Below are positions 33,067 to 45,272 of a DNA stretch of 64,000 nt, piece after piece. The stretch is taken from NCBI GenBank assembly GCA_964020085.1, contig OZ026603.1, forward strand, positions 1,386,801 through 1,450,800, written 5' to 3'. The notes beneath the pieces are model-generated. The model was not told the origin of the DNA, did not search any database, and worked only from the letters and a program-made list of their open reading frames with translations. This stretch comes from Micromussa lordhowensis (taxonomy: Eukaryota > Cnidaria > Anthozoa > Scleractinia > Lobophylliidae). The position numbers and the translations under genes are program-made. The number at the start of each line of letters is the position of its first letter. Within the stretch, counting starts at the first letter, position 1.

Positions 33067-34521
33067 TCGGTATAAAATTGGTAAGAACACAAGCTGTCTG
33101 CACAGATAATGTGTCCTCTAGTATAAAAACGACCAATAGATATCAAACACTTGGGAGAATGTTTCACCACATACCAAACACTTAAAGTTGCATCCAAATA
33201 CAGGGCTATGGTGGACTCTCTGCTCAGTGTTTGAAAATGTGTTGAATTGCTGTCATGTTTGATACAATCACGAGAGAGAAGTCAAAGTAAACTTAAGAAC
33301 TGCCCAGCAGTAATTCTGTACACAATGAATTTTGTGAAAACAAATATGTATTATGAGAAAAGAGATGGATCATTGTAAAGTAGCACAAGCATTACATAGA
33401 TCATGTATTTCTGTTGTCTTCATATAGTAAGTAAGATTCTCTAAATTTGTTATCACCCATAAACCTTTTTCATAACAGTTTTTATTGGCCCTTTCTAGTG
33501 CAAAGATGGTAATCGAAGCCAATTTATCCACAGCACTTTCCTTGACATCCATCCACACAGGTACACATATCCTGAGATTTTCACTTCTCCAATGGGGAGG
33601 AGACCCAGGAGGAGGTCAGACCGGAAAAAGACAATAAATTCAAATCCCTTCCTCTGCAGTTATTTGTAAATTAGTTCTCACTGAACATATAATAAATATA
33701 AAATGATGTCCTTCACCTATACTCTTTTTTTTATGATAATGTATTATATAAGAACATCGAGGCTGAAATCTGCCAAGTTTTAAGAATACTTCATAAATAA
33801 CCGGAGGCTGAGCTGAGATTTTGCAAAAAATTAAAATTCGTAAATACAAATATACAGTTATGTTTCTAATCCTTACCCTAAACCGTATTAATTCTTCTTT
33901 TCTCCAAACGGCAAAACTAGCAAAAAAACAAAAACAGCACTAGCTAAATGTTTGATGCTAATAACATTTCTGCAAGAAGTCATGTGCATTGTATCGATAC
34001 GTCTTTAACACCCGCAGGCTGTCTCTAAAATTACTTAAACGCCATACAGACGCCAACATTTGACAATAAAAATTCATATGCTATAATCTAATAATATTTA
34101 CAAGAATATTTTCAACCTAAAATTGGCGGACAAACCAAAATATTCAGCCTCGGCCGGAAAAACAATATTATTATTAGAAAAAAGAGTATTTCAAATAAGA
34201 TTTAAAATAAGCCCAAACCTAACACAGGCACAAGGCTTATATTTAAACGCTTTAAACTCTTTTAATTGCGCATGAATACAGAACAGCAAAACCAACACGT
34301 AAGTCCGCTTCTGGAGAGCAGATCTGAACTGCACTAAATGCAAATAAAGCCAGGCACTCGTTATTTATATTTTCCCGCGCTAATTTCTACTTCTATGGTA
34401 TAGGTTACATTTTGTAAATTAAAATCTAACGGAAAAGATTCAACTTTCCATCGAATAGTTACGGCAGTCTGATTCAATATCGATTGAACTGAACTGAAAC
34501 ACAACCTCCTGTAGCAAAAAT
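33067..34521. other. Intergenic, no feature supported
   Basis: AT-rich. Short minus-strand frames at 33370 and 33640 lack motifs. Confidence 0.45.
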
Positions 34522-34539
34522 ATAGGTGACGTCACCTAT
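34522..34539. promoter_or_regulatory. 18-bp perfect palindrome with CRE core
   Basis: ATAGGTGACGTCACCTAT is a perfect palindrome centred on TGACGTCA, the full CREB/ATF site. No start codon of a supported gene is nearby on either strand; receptor B ends 950 bp away. Confidence 0.35.
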
Positions 34540-34937
34540 TGTTATTAATATGCCAACCAGAGAACTATTGGCTGGTGAAACAAAGAATTATTTTGTTTAA
34601 CGTTTTGAACATTTACATAACAAAAACAAGGTTTGTAAACAAATATCTTCCATATAGACCTTTCTTATTCGTATAAACACTCGAAACGTCCGCCATATTT
34701 CTTTAGGATGTAGTTAAGCCAATCAGCCTATTAGTATGAATGGACCAATCAGCAAGGGTGTTAGTTCAGCATTGCCCATGATGTTCTCACGACGAGCCGC
34801 CAAATTGAAAATCGTCGAGGAGAAGGCCCTGGGGTATTCACCTCGTAACTGGTGGCAACATCCAGGTCTCTTAGCGTTTCGTTTTTCCTTGCGGTAAAAC
34901 ACCAGGCCAAAGACCGGATCCTGTCACACGCTGTAGT

Positions 34938-35268
34938 AACACGTGTAATTATATGGCTAGCTCCGCGAGCGGGCAAGATGAATCAAATCCTGCGCTGTAA
35001 TTGGCTACACGAGCGGGCAAGATGGAGCCATCTTGCCCGCTAGGGACTACTCGCCTTGTCTTTCAAGAAAAAATTTCCCCCAAAACCATATAATAAATTC
35101 TTTATTGACCAAGCTTGTTCAGTCAAGATGGCTTGATATTGGCCTCGTTCCTTTTTTGGGTGTTTATGGACCTCGACTCCGTCTCGGTCCATAAACTCGC
35201 AAAAAAAAGAACTCGGCCAATATCCAGCCATCTTGACTTCACACTTTGTCAATAACCCATACATAGCT
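34938..35268. mobile_element. Inverted-repeat elements inserted downstream of receptor B
   Basis: The flank of B (34835-34937) and the flank from 35269 on are continuous in C (52490-52627), so this 330-bp interval is extra in B. It holds a small inverted unit (GAGCGGGCAAGATGGAGCC / CCATCTTGCCCGCT near 35010-35042) and a larger hairpin, 35102-35254 (TTATTGACCAAGCTTGTTC..GGTCCATAAAC and complement). Confidence 0.7.
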
Positions 35269-35494
35269 AACGTGTATATCCAATCAGATATCTTTCTTAA
35301 AATAGCCGTTGTCTTTAAATATAGGTTCGCGTATGAGAGAATCGCTCTCTTAGATTATCCTTTCTCGATTGGAACTACTCTTTAGAAAAATCTTATGACC
35401 AGAATCAGCATTTCTATTTCTGGCTTTTAAAACTTTCCATTTCATTTCAAGAAGTACTTAAACGACATTTACTTAACAAAAACCTTATTGTAGG

Positions 35495-38400
35495 TTAATG
35501 CTCTTGCGTGGGTGAGGACTTTTGCTCTATGTATGACATTAATCTAATTGCTATGTCATTCCGTCCGATGCTTTCCAGATTCCTAACGAGCTGGCATACA
35601 GAATGATCTGGATATTTAGTCCTTATATAACTCATTAACACGTCAGATGGACTTCCGCGATCGCTCTGAAACTCGTTTTTCAAGGAATTGCGATCTGTGA
35701 GCTTGATTTTGTCGTAACAGGAAGCTAAGCGTTCGAAGTCCCATCTATCACCAGGTTTCCTGTTGTTAAGTTCCTTGCACATCCACTCATACATTGAAAG
35801 ATGCTTTTCCTCCAGCTGTTCAAGGGTCAGATTGTTCAAGGGTTTAGGTGATTTAACTCCACTGAGTTGACTTGATGGCGATTTATTTGCTCGGAGTGAT
35901 TCATAGACATTGGGTTGAGGCGATTCACATCCATTAGGCCGAGGCGGCTCAGATCCACTAAGTTGAGGTAATTCCGATGCACTAGGTTGAGGCAATTCCG
36001 ATCCACTAGGTTGAGGTAATTCCGATCCACTAGGTTGAGGCAATTCCGATCCAATAGGTTGAGGCGATTCAGATCTGCGATTGAGCAGAGGCGATGCTGA
36101 TTCTTGACTAGACTGATCTGATGCCGATGAATGAGGCCGAGACAGCGCTTTTCCTCCATTTTGTGAATTCTGCTCCTCGGAAGACCGTAGCATGTCTCGT
36201 ACTCGGATAATTTTCTTTACAATCACTAAGACGGAGATAACGACACATAATACTAGAACTATGATCAACAGGATCACAACTATGGTTGTCCAATCTTGTT
36301 TTTCAGGCACTACTCTCTCAGTTGTTGACTCTTTGTAATCCAAGGACGGAGTTGGCGTGATAGAGATGCTGATTTCATCGGGCACCCATTTCTCCTGTTC
36401 ATTAACGGTCATTGCTGGCGTGTCACTTTCTAATGTAACTGTCTGAGTTGTTGGTAAGGTATTTGAAATATTGGAATTACGCTCTGATAATGTCGATAGT
36501 GTTGTCTGGACAAGATTGCATGGCGAAGACCGCACTTTACACTTATTCTTGTCATTCGCACATTCTGCTGCTAACTCGTCTTTTTCATCGCCGCAACATT
36601 GCGCGCAAGGCAAACAGCTGGATATTAATCGAACGGTGTAAAATCCGGACGCACACTTGCTGTCGCATATAGTGTTTGTAGTTAAGGTGCAGTTATTTTT
36701 AACTGTTTTTCCTTTAGAACATATTGTACATGCCTTGCATTGCGATGTGTCATCTTTGTCAGAGTACGTTTTGCCAATTTTGCACGAAACACAGTGAATG
36801 TCTGGCCAGTCGTTAACTGAGGTCCCGCATGGAACTGAGGGCTCTGACCCAGGCAGACAGTCAGGACAGTCAAAACATTTAGGTCTCTTTCCCACTGTAG
36901 TATTCCAGTGGATCTGTTCTGGTTTGCAGGGAAAATTTGCTCCAACACGACATACCTGTCATTAAAGAAAACGTGTCATTTTGGTTGTCAAGTGCATGGG
37001 TAGATGTATGTTTCCAACAAACACAACCAGTTGAGTAAATTACAGTTAGAACTGAAGAGGGAAATTATAAGTTGTGTCTTATTACTCGATAAGGTAGTCG
37101 TTTTCACAATGAACTGGTTACAAGGCCACAAAGGAAACTCTGTGAAAGACTGGAGACTACTGACTAAGCCCTGGGCGGCGGGGATGGGTTCGTAGGCAGG
37201 TTGTATGAGTATGTGCCTTTCCGGTCTACAAATTTACACCCCGCTTCACTAGGACTTTGTATTCTAAATTATACCCTCTTCAAGAAGTATCCCAGTTTTT
37301 AAGTAAAGATTTAGTAGATAGCAGAAGCTAGCTTATAAAAAGTTATTTCTTTGCTTATGACCTTGCAAAACAACACACACACACACAAAGCAACGTTTTT
37401 GTGTTACTCGGGCTTCCGTAGGAGAGCCCTAGTCATAAAATGCAAGCCGTTTTGTCTTGGTCGCCAAAAGGGAGGTCCTGGTTCTAAGAGTTCCATGCGT
37501 AGAGCGTGGAAACGGGAAGTGAGAATGCGACAGATTGCTTTATCAAGTGCTCGCTCTTCGTGTACAAAGTATCAAATAAACAGAATGCTGTGTATTATGA
37601 AGAAAGTTTTGGAAAGAGTCACACCTTATACGTTCATCTCACAAACAAACAAGATTTCGATCAGAACGGGTAGGTCCCCGAAATATATTGCTTAAAAGCC
37701 TGTCAAATAAGCAAAGTTCATGCACGTTCTCATGATCACGAGATAACAAATGAGTATTGTACAAGTTCAAACTACGAAAACACTGACAAATGACTACTGA
37801 CTTAAAAACAAACTATGATGCTGATTCGAACACCTCAAATGTTGAATTGAAAAGATCAAGGGTCATCGCAAACAGAACTTCGAAAATAAGGCAAACACCG
37901 TCTAGTTGGAAAAAGAGGATACTCAACAAAGCAACTTGAATAGCAAATATCTAAGCGTGTTACTTTCGTAACCTTTTTTTTGGTTTTCACAACTATTATT
38001 CATTAGCAATTTTGTGCGTTTTCAAGTTTTTATTATTCATGTTGTGATTACTTGGGATCAAGTTTCATTTTAAAACCTTTGGAATCGATGTAATTTGCCA
38101 CACAACGTTTTTATCGATTAGTTGCGCCATCTACGTTTTCCTCTCGCTATTCTATCGCTATCTTAACTTTGTAAAAGGCTATCGTTCCTTCAATTCCTAC
38201 CCTCGCAGGAGCAACATAAAGTAAGCATTTTCTGACATTAGTTGTAATCGTGTCGATTTATATATTCCATCAGTATCCTTGATTGGTCTTGATTGACGTG
38301 GTTTATGTGTTGTACCCTAGCTAGTATTAGCTCACATTAGCCTTCTTAGTGCAGAATACACTATTGGGATAGTTTTGGGGGCTGCCTGCCCCTAAGGCAC

Positions 38401-41400
38401 TATGGAACTAAGGCCGTCTCTTTAACTAATTAATTCCAATTAATTAATTTCAATTAATTGATTTCAATTAATTAATTACCATTGCGGCAAGGTAATGGGC
38501 ATTGGGTTAGGTACCTGTGTGCACTACGTAACACACGTTACCCCTACGTCAGGAATGATGGGCTCCTGTCCTACGTCCGTTCAACAAATATCATCTGCTG
38601 TTTTCAAGCTACAAACGTGTATTTGTGAGTTATGATGACCCCTTATGTGGGCCATTTGGCAAAAAATATTTTTCCAATGCGTTGATCAGCATGCCCCACT
38701 GCATACAAAACGCATTCAGGCATCTAAATTACCATAGTCGCACCTCAGTTGAAGAAAAGAATCCATTACAAAGATGTTCTCAAAGTGAAGGCCATTCCTT
38801 TTGGAAATGCATGTGACTGGCTGATATTTAAAAAATGTCACAACGCTGTTAACAGTGGAATCAAAAGAAGTCAAGAAACAATTCTTCAAGAATGCGTTGA
38901 GTGGAAACGAAGGTAATTCCCGTATTACTTGGCGAATAATTAATGAACTTACTTCGAGAAAATCCACAGCTCTGCTGTAAAAGAGACTAAATTGGATAAC
39001 AGTAGCATTAATCGTCTGCTTTTAACAATCATTTTTCTAGTATTGGACTGAAACTTATCAACGCCATCCAACAGAATGGAGACACTCCGTCTTACCTAGA
39101 TTTTGTTACGGAGACCGAACATAGATTCGAACTCAAAACCACTGACAGTTCAACAGTTTTTTCTTTATTATATTAAGGATCTTGGCATGTCCGCTCATCG
39201 CCGCGCTATCAACTGCGTTCTGAATCTTTTTACTCATAATGCCGATGCTACAATAAGATTGGAGAGGTTCACATTCCGGTGGTTCGTTAAAGATGTTGAG
39301 CCAAAAATGTTTCTGTTAGTTGATTCTGTTCTTGTTATTTCGACGATGATTGTTTAAGATAAGGCTATGATTAAATGACTCAATAAAACCATTACAGACA
39401 AATTCTGTTGAACATATTATCTGTGAAACAAAACAAACAATTTCCGATAACAATGGAAAATAATCGATGCCAATCGATGAGTCAATCGCAATCGATAACA
39501 ATCGATAACTCACAAGTTCTTTCCTCAAAATTTTCATCCATTGCTATCGGTTATCGATTAGTCTGCAATCCAGGCGTCATTTTGGAACGGAACGTTCGAT
39601 CAACCAGGGGCGCTTTCGACCAAATATTCCATTCGACCAAATATTTCGGAAATTCAGGATCGGGGAGCGAATGGAACACAACATTTTCCGGAATTTCATT
39701 CCGAAATTTTGGGCGTACCTCGCGAGTTTGGCCTAAAATTCCGGAAAATCGGAATAACCGGAAAATTGTGTTCTATTCGAACACTTCTACTCGGGCCTAG
39801 TTTCTCCGAGCCCGAAAATCGAACTCAACGTGGTTGCCTCAAGCTCAGTTCTCATGTTTCTATGTTACAGACCACTGTAATCTCTTGCTCGACATTATTG
39901 CAGTGGAATGGCCACAACAAGCTAAAGTAATGAGCGCGAAAATATATGTAAGCTACGTGTAATGTGGTCATAACTGCACGAGTGAACAGCTCGTGAGATT
40001 GCCTCGTCATTCGAAAGTGTCTCTTGAGCTTGTCAGGAAAATAAAGAGGTATCGTACCCTCAATCCTACGCAAGTAAGACCTACACTGATAAAAGTCATA
40101 TCGTCGTCTTCACCTAATACATCGTTTGTTTCAATTTCAGAGTGGTCGAGCAACTCCAAAGCAAGTAAAAAAAGGTCAATAAGGCAAAGAGTCCGCCGTC
40201 TGTTTTCTTTTTGTTTATTTCTCATTTTTGCGCGAAACTTGGAACGTGATGTCCTGGGACGGGTTAGTCCAGCCAACCGGAAAATACTGTTCCATTCGTC
40301 ACATGGAATACCCGGAATTTCAAACTGGAATATTTGGTGGAATGGAAAGCGCCCCAGGTTTTCGATGTTGCCATCTTGGATTGTAATTGGATACTTGACC
40401 GGTAGAGGGTTGGTGAAGATGCGGGGTCCACAATCCAAGATGGTGGCCTAGTACGAAAATGTACACTCGCGCGTTCAAAATACGCCCGCACTGCAGGCTA
40501 GTTATCGATATCAATCTTCGATTACTTCCACAACCAAGTAAGAAGTAAAATGGTACGAGCAAGAAGCAGTAGCACAATTTACTTTTTGCAAAATGCCTCT
40601 ATCTATAAATAGATATTTATATTTGTCAATAAAGTATATATACACACACAAAATAAACCAAAAATAACCAAATGTCTTTTGACAGCCTGTCTTGAGAAGA
40701 ATCAATACAACTTTATCGATTGAATGAAAACAATCTCTATCATGATCAGTGGGCATAGAAAAGAACTATGCGAGAGGGCGACAATGAAATCCATTGAGTA
40801 ACCTTGGGCAATACAGACTACTGAATCAAGGGAGATCAGTATATGAAGGGTCACTGGGCACAAAGCGTTGACAGTACATTTGTAACTAAATATCATTTTG
40901 GAAAACGATCAATCGCTTTCGTTTTTACTGGGTCTTTGTTTTAGTTCGGAGGGTCTTAGTTTTAGTCTAAGAGTATTTGTTGTAGGTTTTCGTTTTTGAA
41001 AACACGCAAAATCTACATGTATTATATATCTCATAATTCAGAATGGCTGTGCAACCGATACCATTTCGTAATGTTTCATTGCTGCGAAGTGTGAGAAAAA
41101 AAAAACAATAAATTCATAATACGTAGACGTCGAACGAACAAGTTTGACGACTTCGTATTGGATACCCGGGTCTTGTGATTAGCATGTGGCATTGTCTGAG
41201 TTAGGTCATCGATGTCATTTTTCGCTGATGTCATAATACGATTTTAGCTCTGAATCGCAATACATTCCTTGCTGTTTGTGCCCAAAATCTTGGACAAGCA
41301 GCTGCAGATATCACTTCATAAACCTAAAAAGGTCGCCGTCTTCTTAAATAATAGTAGGAATTCATTCCACTCGGCAAAAAATAGACATTGAACCAAACAT

Positions 41401-42175
41401 TGGCTTTTTGTCTTAAGTCACGAGTACAGCCTAAATCTGTCATGTGATCTTGTGTTTCCATTTAAGACTTACATGTATTAAATAAAGCAATGAACCTATT
41501 TTGCTTCTTTTCATTTCTGTTCACCCTGCACGTAGACGGATAATGTGATGAGTCTTCCACATTCATCACCAGTAAGAATGAATCACATGGCTAGTTTCTC
41601 ATGACATATTAACCACATTTTTGAAGGAAGAAACTGGAATCGAAAGTGAACAACGAAAGGTCACCATTAATATACAGAACAGCAAATCCAAAATCGACAA
41701 ATTATGCTATATTAACCAGCTAATTTCATACAATCGAGGGAGATAGAGTAACTATCTGTTCCAGGCAGGGTAGGTAAGACATCCGGCCAAAGTTAAAAAG
41801 TGCAAATACACCCATGTATTATTGCCGCGTTCCTGTAACGTGACCTGTACGTTTATCTACCTGAGAGATGTAGACTATGAAAATTCCAGCATGTAAGAGC
41901 ATTTCTCTCCTGATCGAAAGAAGATGAAAATGTATTTGAGCAGCCAAGGACCTCTTGGTCAACGAAGGCCGTAAGCCTAGCCATGATGAATGCGCACATC
42001 AAGCAAGCACTCAACTAATTCTTCACAATTTTATATTAAATGCAGAATGAAAAGAAATAGGTGGATCGACATCAGTTGTAATACTGCAGTTATCATTACT
42101 GGAAATGACATAAATGACTACGACTTCTGTACTCACCAACATAACGAAGATAATTGAAGTCAAACAGCTTTTCAT
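35495..42175 (-). CDS. Receptor B: TNFR-like death receptor, two exons
   Basis: Exon 1 is 42137-42175 (M-K-S-C-L-T-S-I-I-F-V-M-L). Exon 2 is 35495-36955. They join in phase 0 across a 5.2-kb intron to 499 codons. The signal peptide is completed by exon 2. Cysteine-rich repeats span about residues 41-159, the membrane segment about 236-261 (T-I-V-V-I-L-L-I-I-V-L-V-L-C), the S-E-L-P-Q-P-S-G repeat linker about 308-368, and the death domain about 388-488 (R-W-D-F-E-R-L-A-S-C). Unlike A and D, linker and death domain lie in one uninterrupted exon, so intron 2 has been lost. It is nearly identical to C. Function by family: TNF-like ligand receptor signalling through death-domain adaptors. Confidence 0.9.
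35930..36080 (-). repeat. 24-bp coding minisatellite in receptor B linker
   Basis: In-frame tandem repeat encoding S-E-L-P-Q-P-S-G and variants (S-E-S-P-Q-P, S-E-P-P-R-P-N-G), about seven units just inside the membrane before the death domain. The central units are nearly identical at DNA level, which favours copy-number change. C has the same array at 53290-53430. Confidence 0.8.
37000..38426. other. Intron 1 of receptor B, left part
   Basis: 37000-37380 aligns with 29930-30270 in A. After that B diverges. No gene supported. Confidence 0.5.
38427..38478. repeat. AATTAATT-type simple repeat
   Basis: TTAATTAATTCCAATTAATT phrases repeated three to four times. Confidence 0.85.
38740..39000 (+). 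pseudogene. Non-LTR retrotransposon (LINE) remnant
   Basis: Plus-strand text with frameshifts reads like the linker between endonuclease and reverse transcriptase of LINEs: D-W-L-I-F-K-K-C-H-N-A-V-N, then I-K-R-S-Q-E, then I-T-W-R-I-I-N-E-L-T-S-R-K-S. It sits in intron 1 of receptor B on the opposite strand and is short and broken. No poly-A tail or target duplication was located. Confidence 0.5.
39607..40355. mobile_element. Candidate terminal-inverted-repeat element, about 750 bp
   Basis: Ends GGGGCGCTTTC (39607) and GAAAGCGCCCC (to 40355) are complementary. Diverged inner arms (ACCAAATATTCCA, GAATGGAACA, TTTTCCGG) continue the inverted repeat for about 90 bp. No target duplication is clear. 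It holds plus and minus open frames with no known motif. Confidence 0.5.
40356..42136. other. Intron 1 of receptor B, right part
   Basis: 40725-42136 aligns with 30360-31912 in A (after removing A's 184-bp insertion). It includes the conserved block 41200-41252 and text next to exon 1. No separate gene. Confidence 0.6.
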
Positions 42176-42596
42176 CGTGGCAGTGAAGACAACATTGGAG
42201 CACGATTTCGTCAACATGAGGCTTGCTGAGAGTTGAACTCTTTGTCCCATTTTGTAATGGCGATTATTTCCTTTGATAAGAATCGGACAAAACATGAGGT
42301 TAGTGAAGTACTTCTGAGATTTTACCTGTTGAATTGAGTCCTTTTGAAGTAACTTTAGTTTATGAAACACTATATGATGAAATGGGTATGTCTCTGTAGT
42401 GGATATTTTCCTTTATAACTTCTTCCGCTTCCGATCAAAAGACAGTCTTACAATATGATCCTTAACAACACGACCATATAGTTGTGGATGGTATCACTTA
42501 CCTTACAAAGTTAAATAGATCGAAATTCCTGTTTAAACGAACGACTGATGGGTTCAGATAAAGTTAACACTGGCGTAGTTCACGTATCAAATTTCT

Positions 42597-42607
42597 GGGG
42601 ATTCCCC
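42597..42607. promoter_or_regulatory. kappaB site upstream of receptor B
   Basis: GGGGATTCCCC, 422 bp upstream of the proposed ATG, aligned with the A site although neighbouring bases differ. Confidence 0.7.
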
Positions 42608-42905
42608 ATTCAGTGAGTTGCAACGGATGTCAAGCACGTGCAGTGGTAAGTGCGTGAAGGAATGCGAAAAATGCCGTAGTCATCAAGTTGTGGGCGGGAA
42701 ATCGGTAAAATAAATTAGTCGAGGAGTACATGTACTCTACTAAAAATACCCCTCCGTTACATGAAATAATAACAGATCGATATTATTTTTATGACAACGC
42801 AAATATCACGGCGCTTCCGACACGTTAGGGATAATTCGTTCCTTCTAGAGCGTGTTTTGGTCCGTTCAAACTGACAAAATGCACAATAAATTTTCTTTCA
42901 GGACA

Positions 42906-43279
42906 GCTATTGTTCACCTAAAGCCTTCATCACGGAGGCCATAGATAAGGTAGCCACCTCGGGTTACGTCCTTGTTTCAGACCCTCAACGAAGAAAACAA
43001 ACACCGGAAGTCGCTTTCGAAATCTTTCTCTTGGCAATACTCCCGCGGAATCCGCAAAATTGCGAAAAATTTATAGAGGTGTTGAAAAATACAAAGCGAC
43101 AGATAAATACGGAAACTATTCGTGGCAAATGGTCAAAACGGCTCTATCTCCGCTTAAAAGTTCTCCTACTAACGCAGCATAAAATGCCCTTCACAAACCA
43201 GTTTGAAGCAAAAAAGTATCGCTCGCTCCCGAATCCCGTCAGATACGCGGGCTACGTTCACTTTATCAGTTCACCATGA
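42906..43279 (+). CDS. Possible exon, unknown protein
   Basis: Plus-strand frame open for about 125 codons after a good acceptor (TTTTCTTTCAG near 42895-42905), ending at TGA 43277-43279. It includes A-F-I-T-E-A-I-D-K-V-A and P-R-N-P-Q-N-C-E-K-F. The stretch has no counterpart in the matching flank of A, where other sequence lies between the same borders. No recognised domain; it may be a fragment of a captured or inserted gene. Confidence 0.25.
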
Positions 43280-43500
43280 TGCATTATATTATTAGGCTGA
43301 TTTTAGCAAATCGGTCGGCACTCGACAACATACGTCGAAAGGCCCTGTCAACTTCGGCTTGGTTTCGCAATCCGGTGACGTCACGCGCTGTTCGATTTGC
43401 TGGCGAGCAGTTTCTGTTAATTTCTTCCCTTTTCGATTCAGGTTATCATATTTAATCCCAAATCAGTCATGAAGATGCCATTTTTGTAAACGACCTTGTG

Positions 43501-43728
43501 ATGACTGTACCTCTGTTGGCTGTGTTGTTTTACGGGACGTTCAGGGGATGTTATGCAACGTTATTTATCAGTGAAAGTACTCATGATCACATACATGGAA
43601 TGACCCCGGGCTCGGCTCAATTTCACAAGGAATATCTTAAAGTGTCCCCTTCTCGATTGTCAGGAAACGAAACAATAAAAGATTACTTGCACGTGTACTT
43701 GTTTTTCAAAATATTGGCGGGAATTTGA
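43501..43728 (+). CDS. Small open frame inside the element, unknown
   Basis: ATG at 43501 opens 75 codons with a hydrophobic start (M-T-V-P-L-L-A-V-L-F) and ends 25 bp before the first transposase exon. It may be part of the 5' leader. No homology recognised. Confidence 0.15.
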   Translation: MTVPLLAVLFYGTFRGCYATLFISESTHDHIHGMTPGSAQFHKEYLKVSPSRLSGNETIKDYLHVYLFFKILAGI

Positions 43729-44980
43729 GGTCAAGTTTATTATAGAAGTCGTAATGACCTCTTGCACGAAACTCTCCGATAATTTCTTCTACGTTTTCAC
43801 GGCCGAAGACGCCTACAAGGTAATTGAGAATTTTGAGACTCGAAATACAGTAAAGTTTTCCTGCTACAAGGCAAGTAAAGGTTTTGGAAACACAGGTAAG
43901 CAACTTTATGACTCCCGGTTATGACCTTTATGAATGAAGCCACTCATATTCTTTATGGAAGTCCTGCGTGCTCAAGTACAAGTAAAAAAAAAGCAGTCAT
44001 TTAAATCGTTTACATAAAGGAGCTGCAAAAACGATCTAACAAAGTGGCAGAACTAGAAATAAAAGTGAGCTCTATTAATTTCACTCGTTTACATTGTACT
44101 AACGTGACACCAGTTGATATTGATGCCCTTTGATAAGGAACTCTGTCAACTACCGCAACACGAGATACAAATAAATAATTAAATTGCCGTAACAGCCCAA
44201 AACATTTTTGATTTATTATAATTTTGAGCGTCTATTGCTATTTGTGATGAAAGGATTTAGTAGAGAATTTTTAACCTGATTGTTGTAACAACATTGAAAA
44301 GCAGACGGTGTGCCCCCTGTATTTCTCTAAACACTGTCATTTTTGCGGCCGGTATATAGACCCTGCCAGCAGTAAACACAGAGTTTTTTGGGAGGACCCC
44401 CAAAGATGCCCAAGGTGAAAGTCAAGGCGGTGACCGACTAAAATTCAATGGTATACCATATATGCTGGTTAACAGCAAAATCTATGACTGCCAGCATGGA
44501 GTCGACCGAAATATAGCTAAATATAGCTTTAAAGCGAATGCTAGTTGCAAAACACGAGGTAAACTGGTATTGTCTTACATTTTTCCCTTTTAATTTGACT
44601 GGAAAATAGTTTAATAGTTCTTCAACTTCGATACTGAATTAACAGGGTCTTCCTGTGCTTTTTTAAGGATGGCGATTTCCTATTCAAGAAAATGCGTTTT
44701 CTGGCACAAAACACCAAGAAAGTGGACTGTGCAGCCCAAATAAAACTCAGAGAAGTTATATTGTTTTCAGATTACAAGGTAGAGAGATCATATTTACTAC
44801 TTAACCGTGCCCAGAGGCCATACAAAATTAACGGTGTGAATTAATCTATTTTTTGCCCGATAGATCGAAATAGACTCCAAACTTAGAAAAGACCTTGCTA
44901 GTGGAAAAGCGGTTTGGGAGCGCAGGATATGTGTTCATTTCCCCAACGACAATGACCACCAGAACCACCTTGTTGACCAG

Positions 44981-44986
44981 CTAAGT
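44981..44986 (+). other. Mutated splice donor of transposase intron 4
   Basis: The exon ends CAG and is followed by CTAAGT, a perfect donor except that the first G is C. Phase 0 on both sides of the intron supports that this was the real border. Confidence 0.55.
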
Positions 44987-44997
44987 GAACATTTTAA

Positions 44998-45272
44998 CCC
45001 ATTGACCCCCGTGCCGGCCTTAACCAGCCCTGACGAGCCTTGGCCTTTCTTCCACTTCTGACGTCATCACTTTTGACCAAACTTGGCGTTATTTCTGCGC
45101 ATGCCCGAGCCAAAATGTTGCAAATGGCGATGCTGGGGGCAAGAAGAACAAGCTGTCATGCTGTAAATGGGTTTTTGACTAGATCGAAGCTAATTTGGCC
45201 AATCTCCAGCCTGAAAAACACCAAAATGTCCAGAAAACGCGTTCTTGGCAAAAAGCGCCGGGGGTCAATGGG
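44998..45272. mobile_element. piggyBac-type MITE, 275 bp, in transposase intron 4
   Basis: Ends CCCATTGACCCCCG and CGGGGGTCAATGGG lie between TTAA and TTAA (44994-44997 and 45273-45276), the target and end pattern of piggyBac elements. No coding capacity. It is an element nested in an element. Confidence 0.85.

Noticed and set aside
35836..36159. 107-codon frame rich in N-L-V-D-R repeats within receptor B
   Set aside because: Alternate-frame reading of the 24-bp coding minisatellite, also present in C for the same reason.
40007..40451. Two long opposing frames within the 39.6-40.4 kb element
   Set aside because: Neither matches a transposase by eye, and they overlap on opposite strands across an inverted-repeat element.
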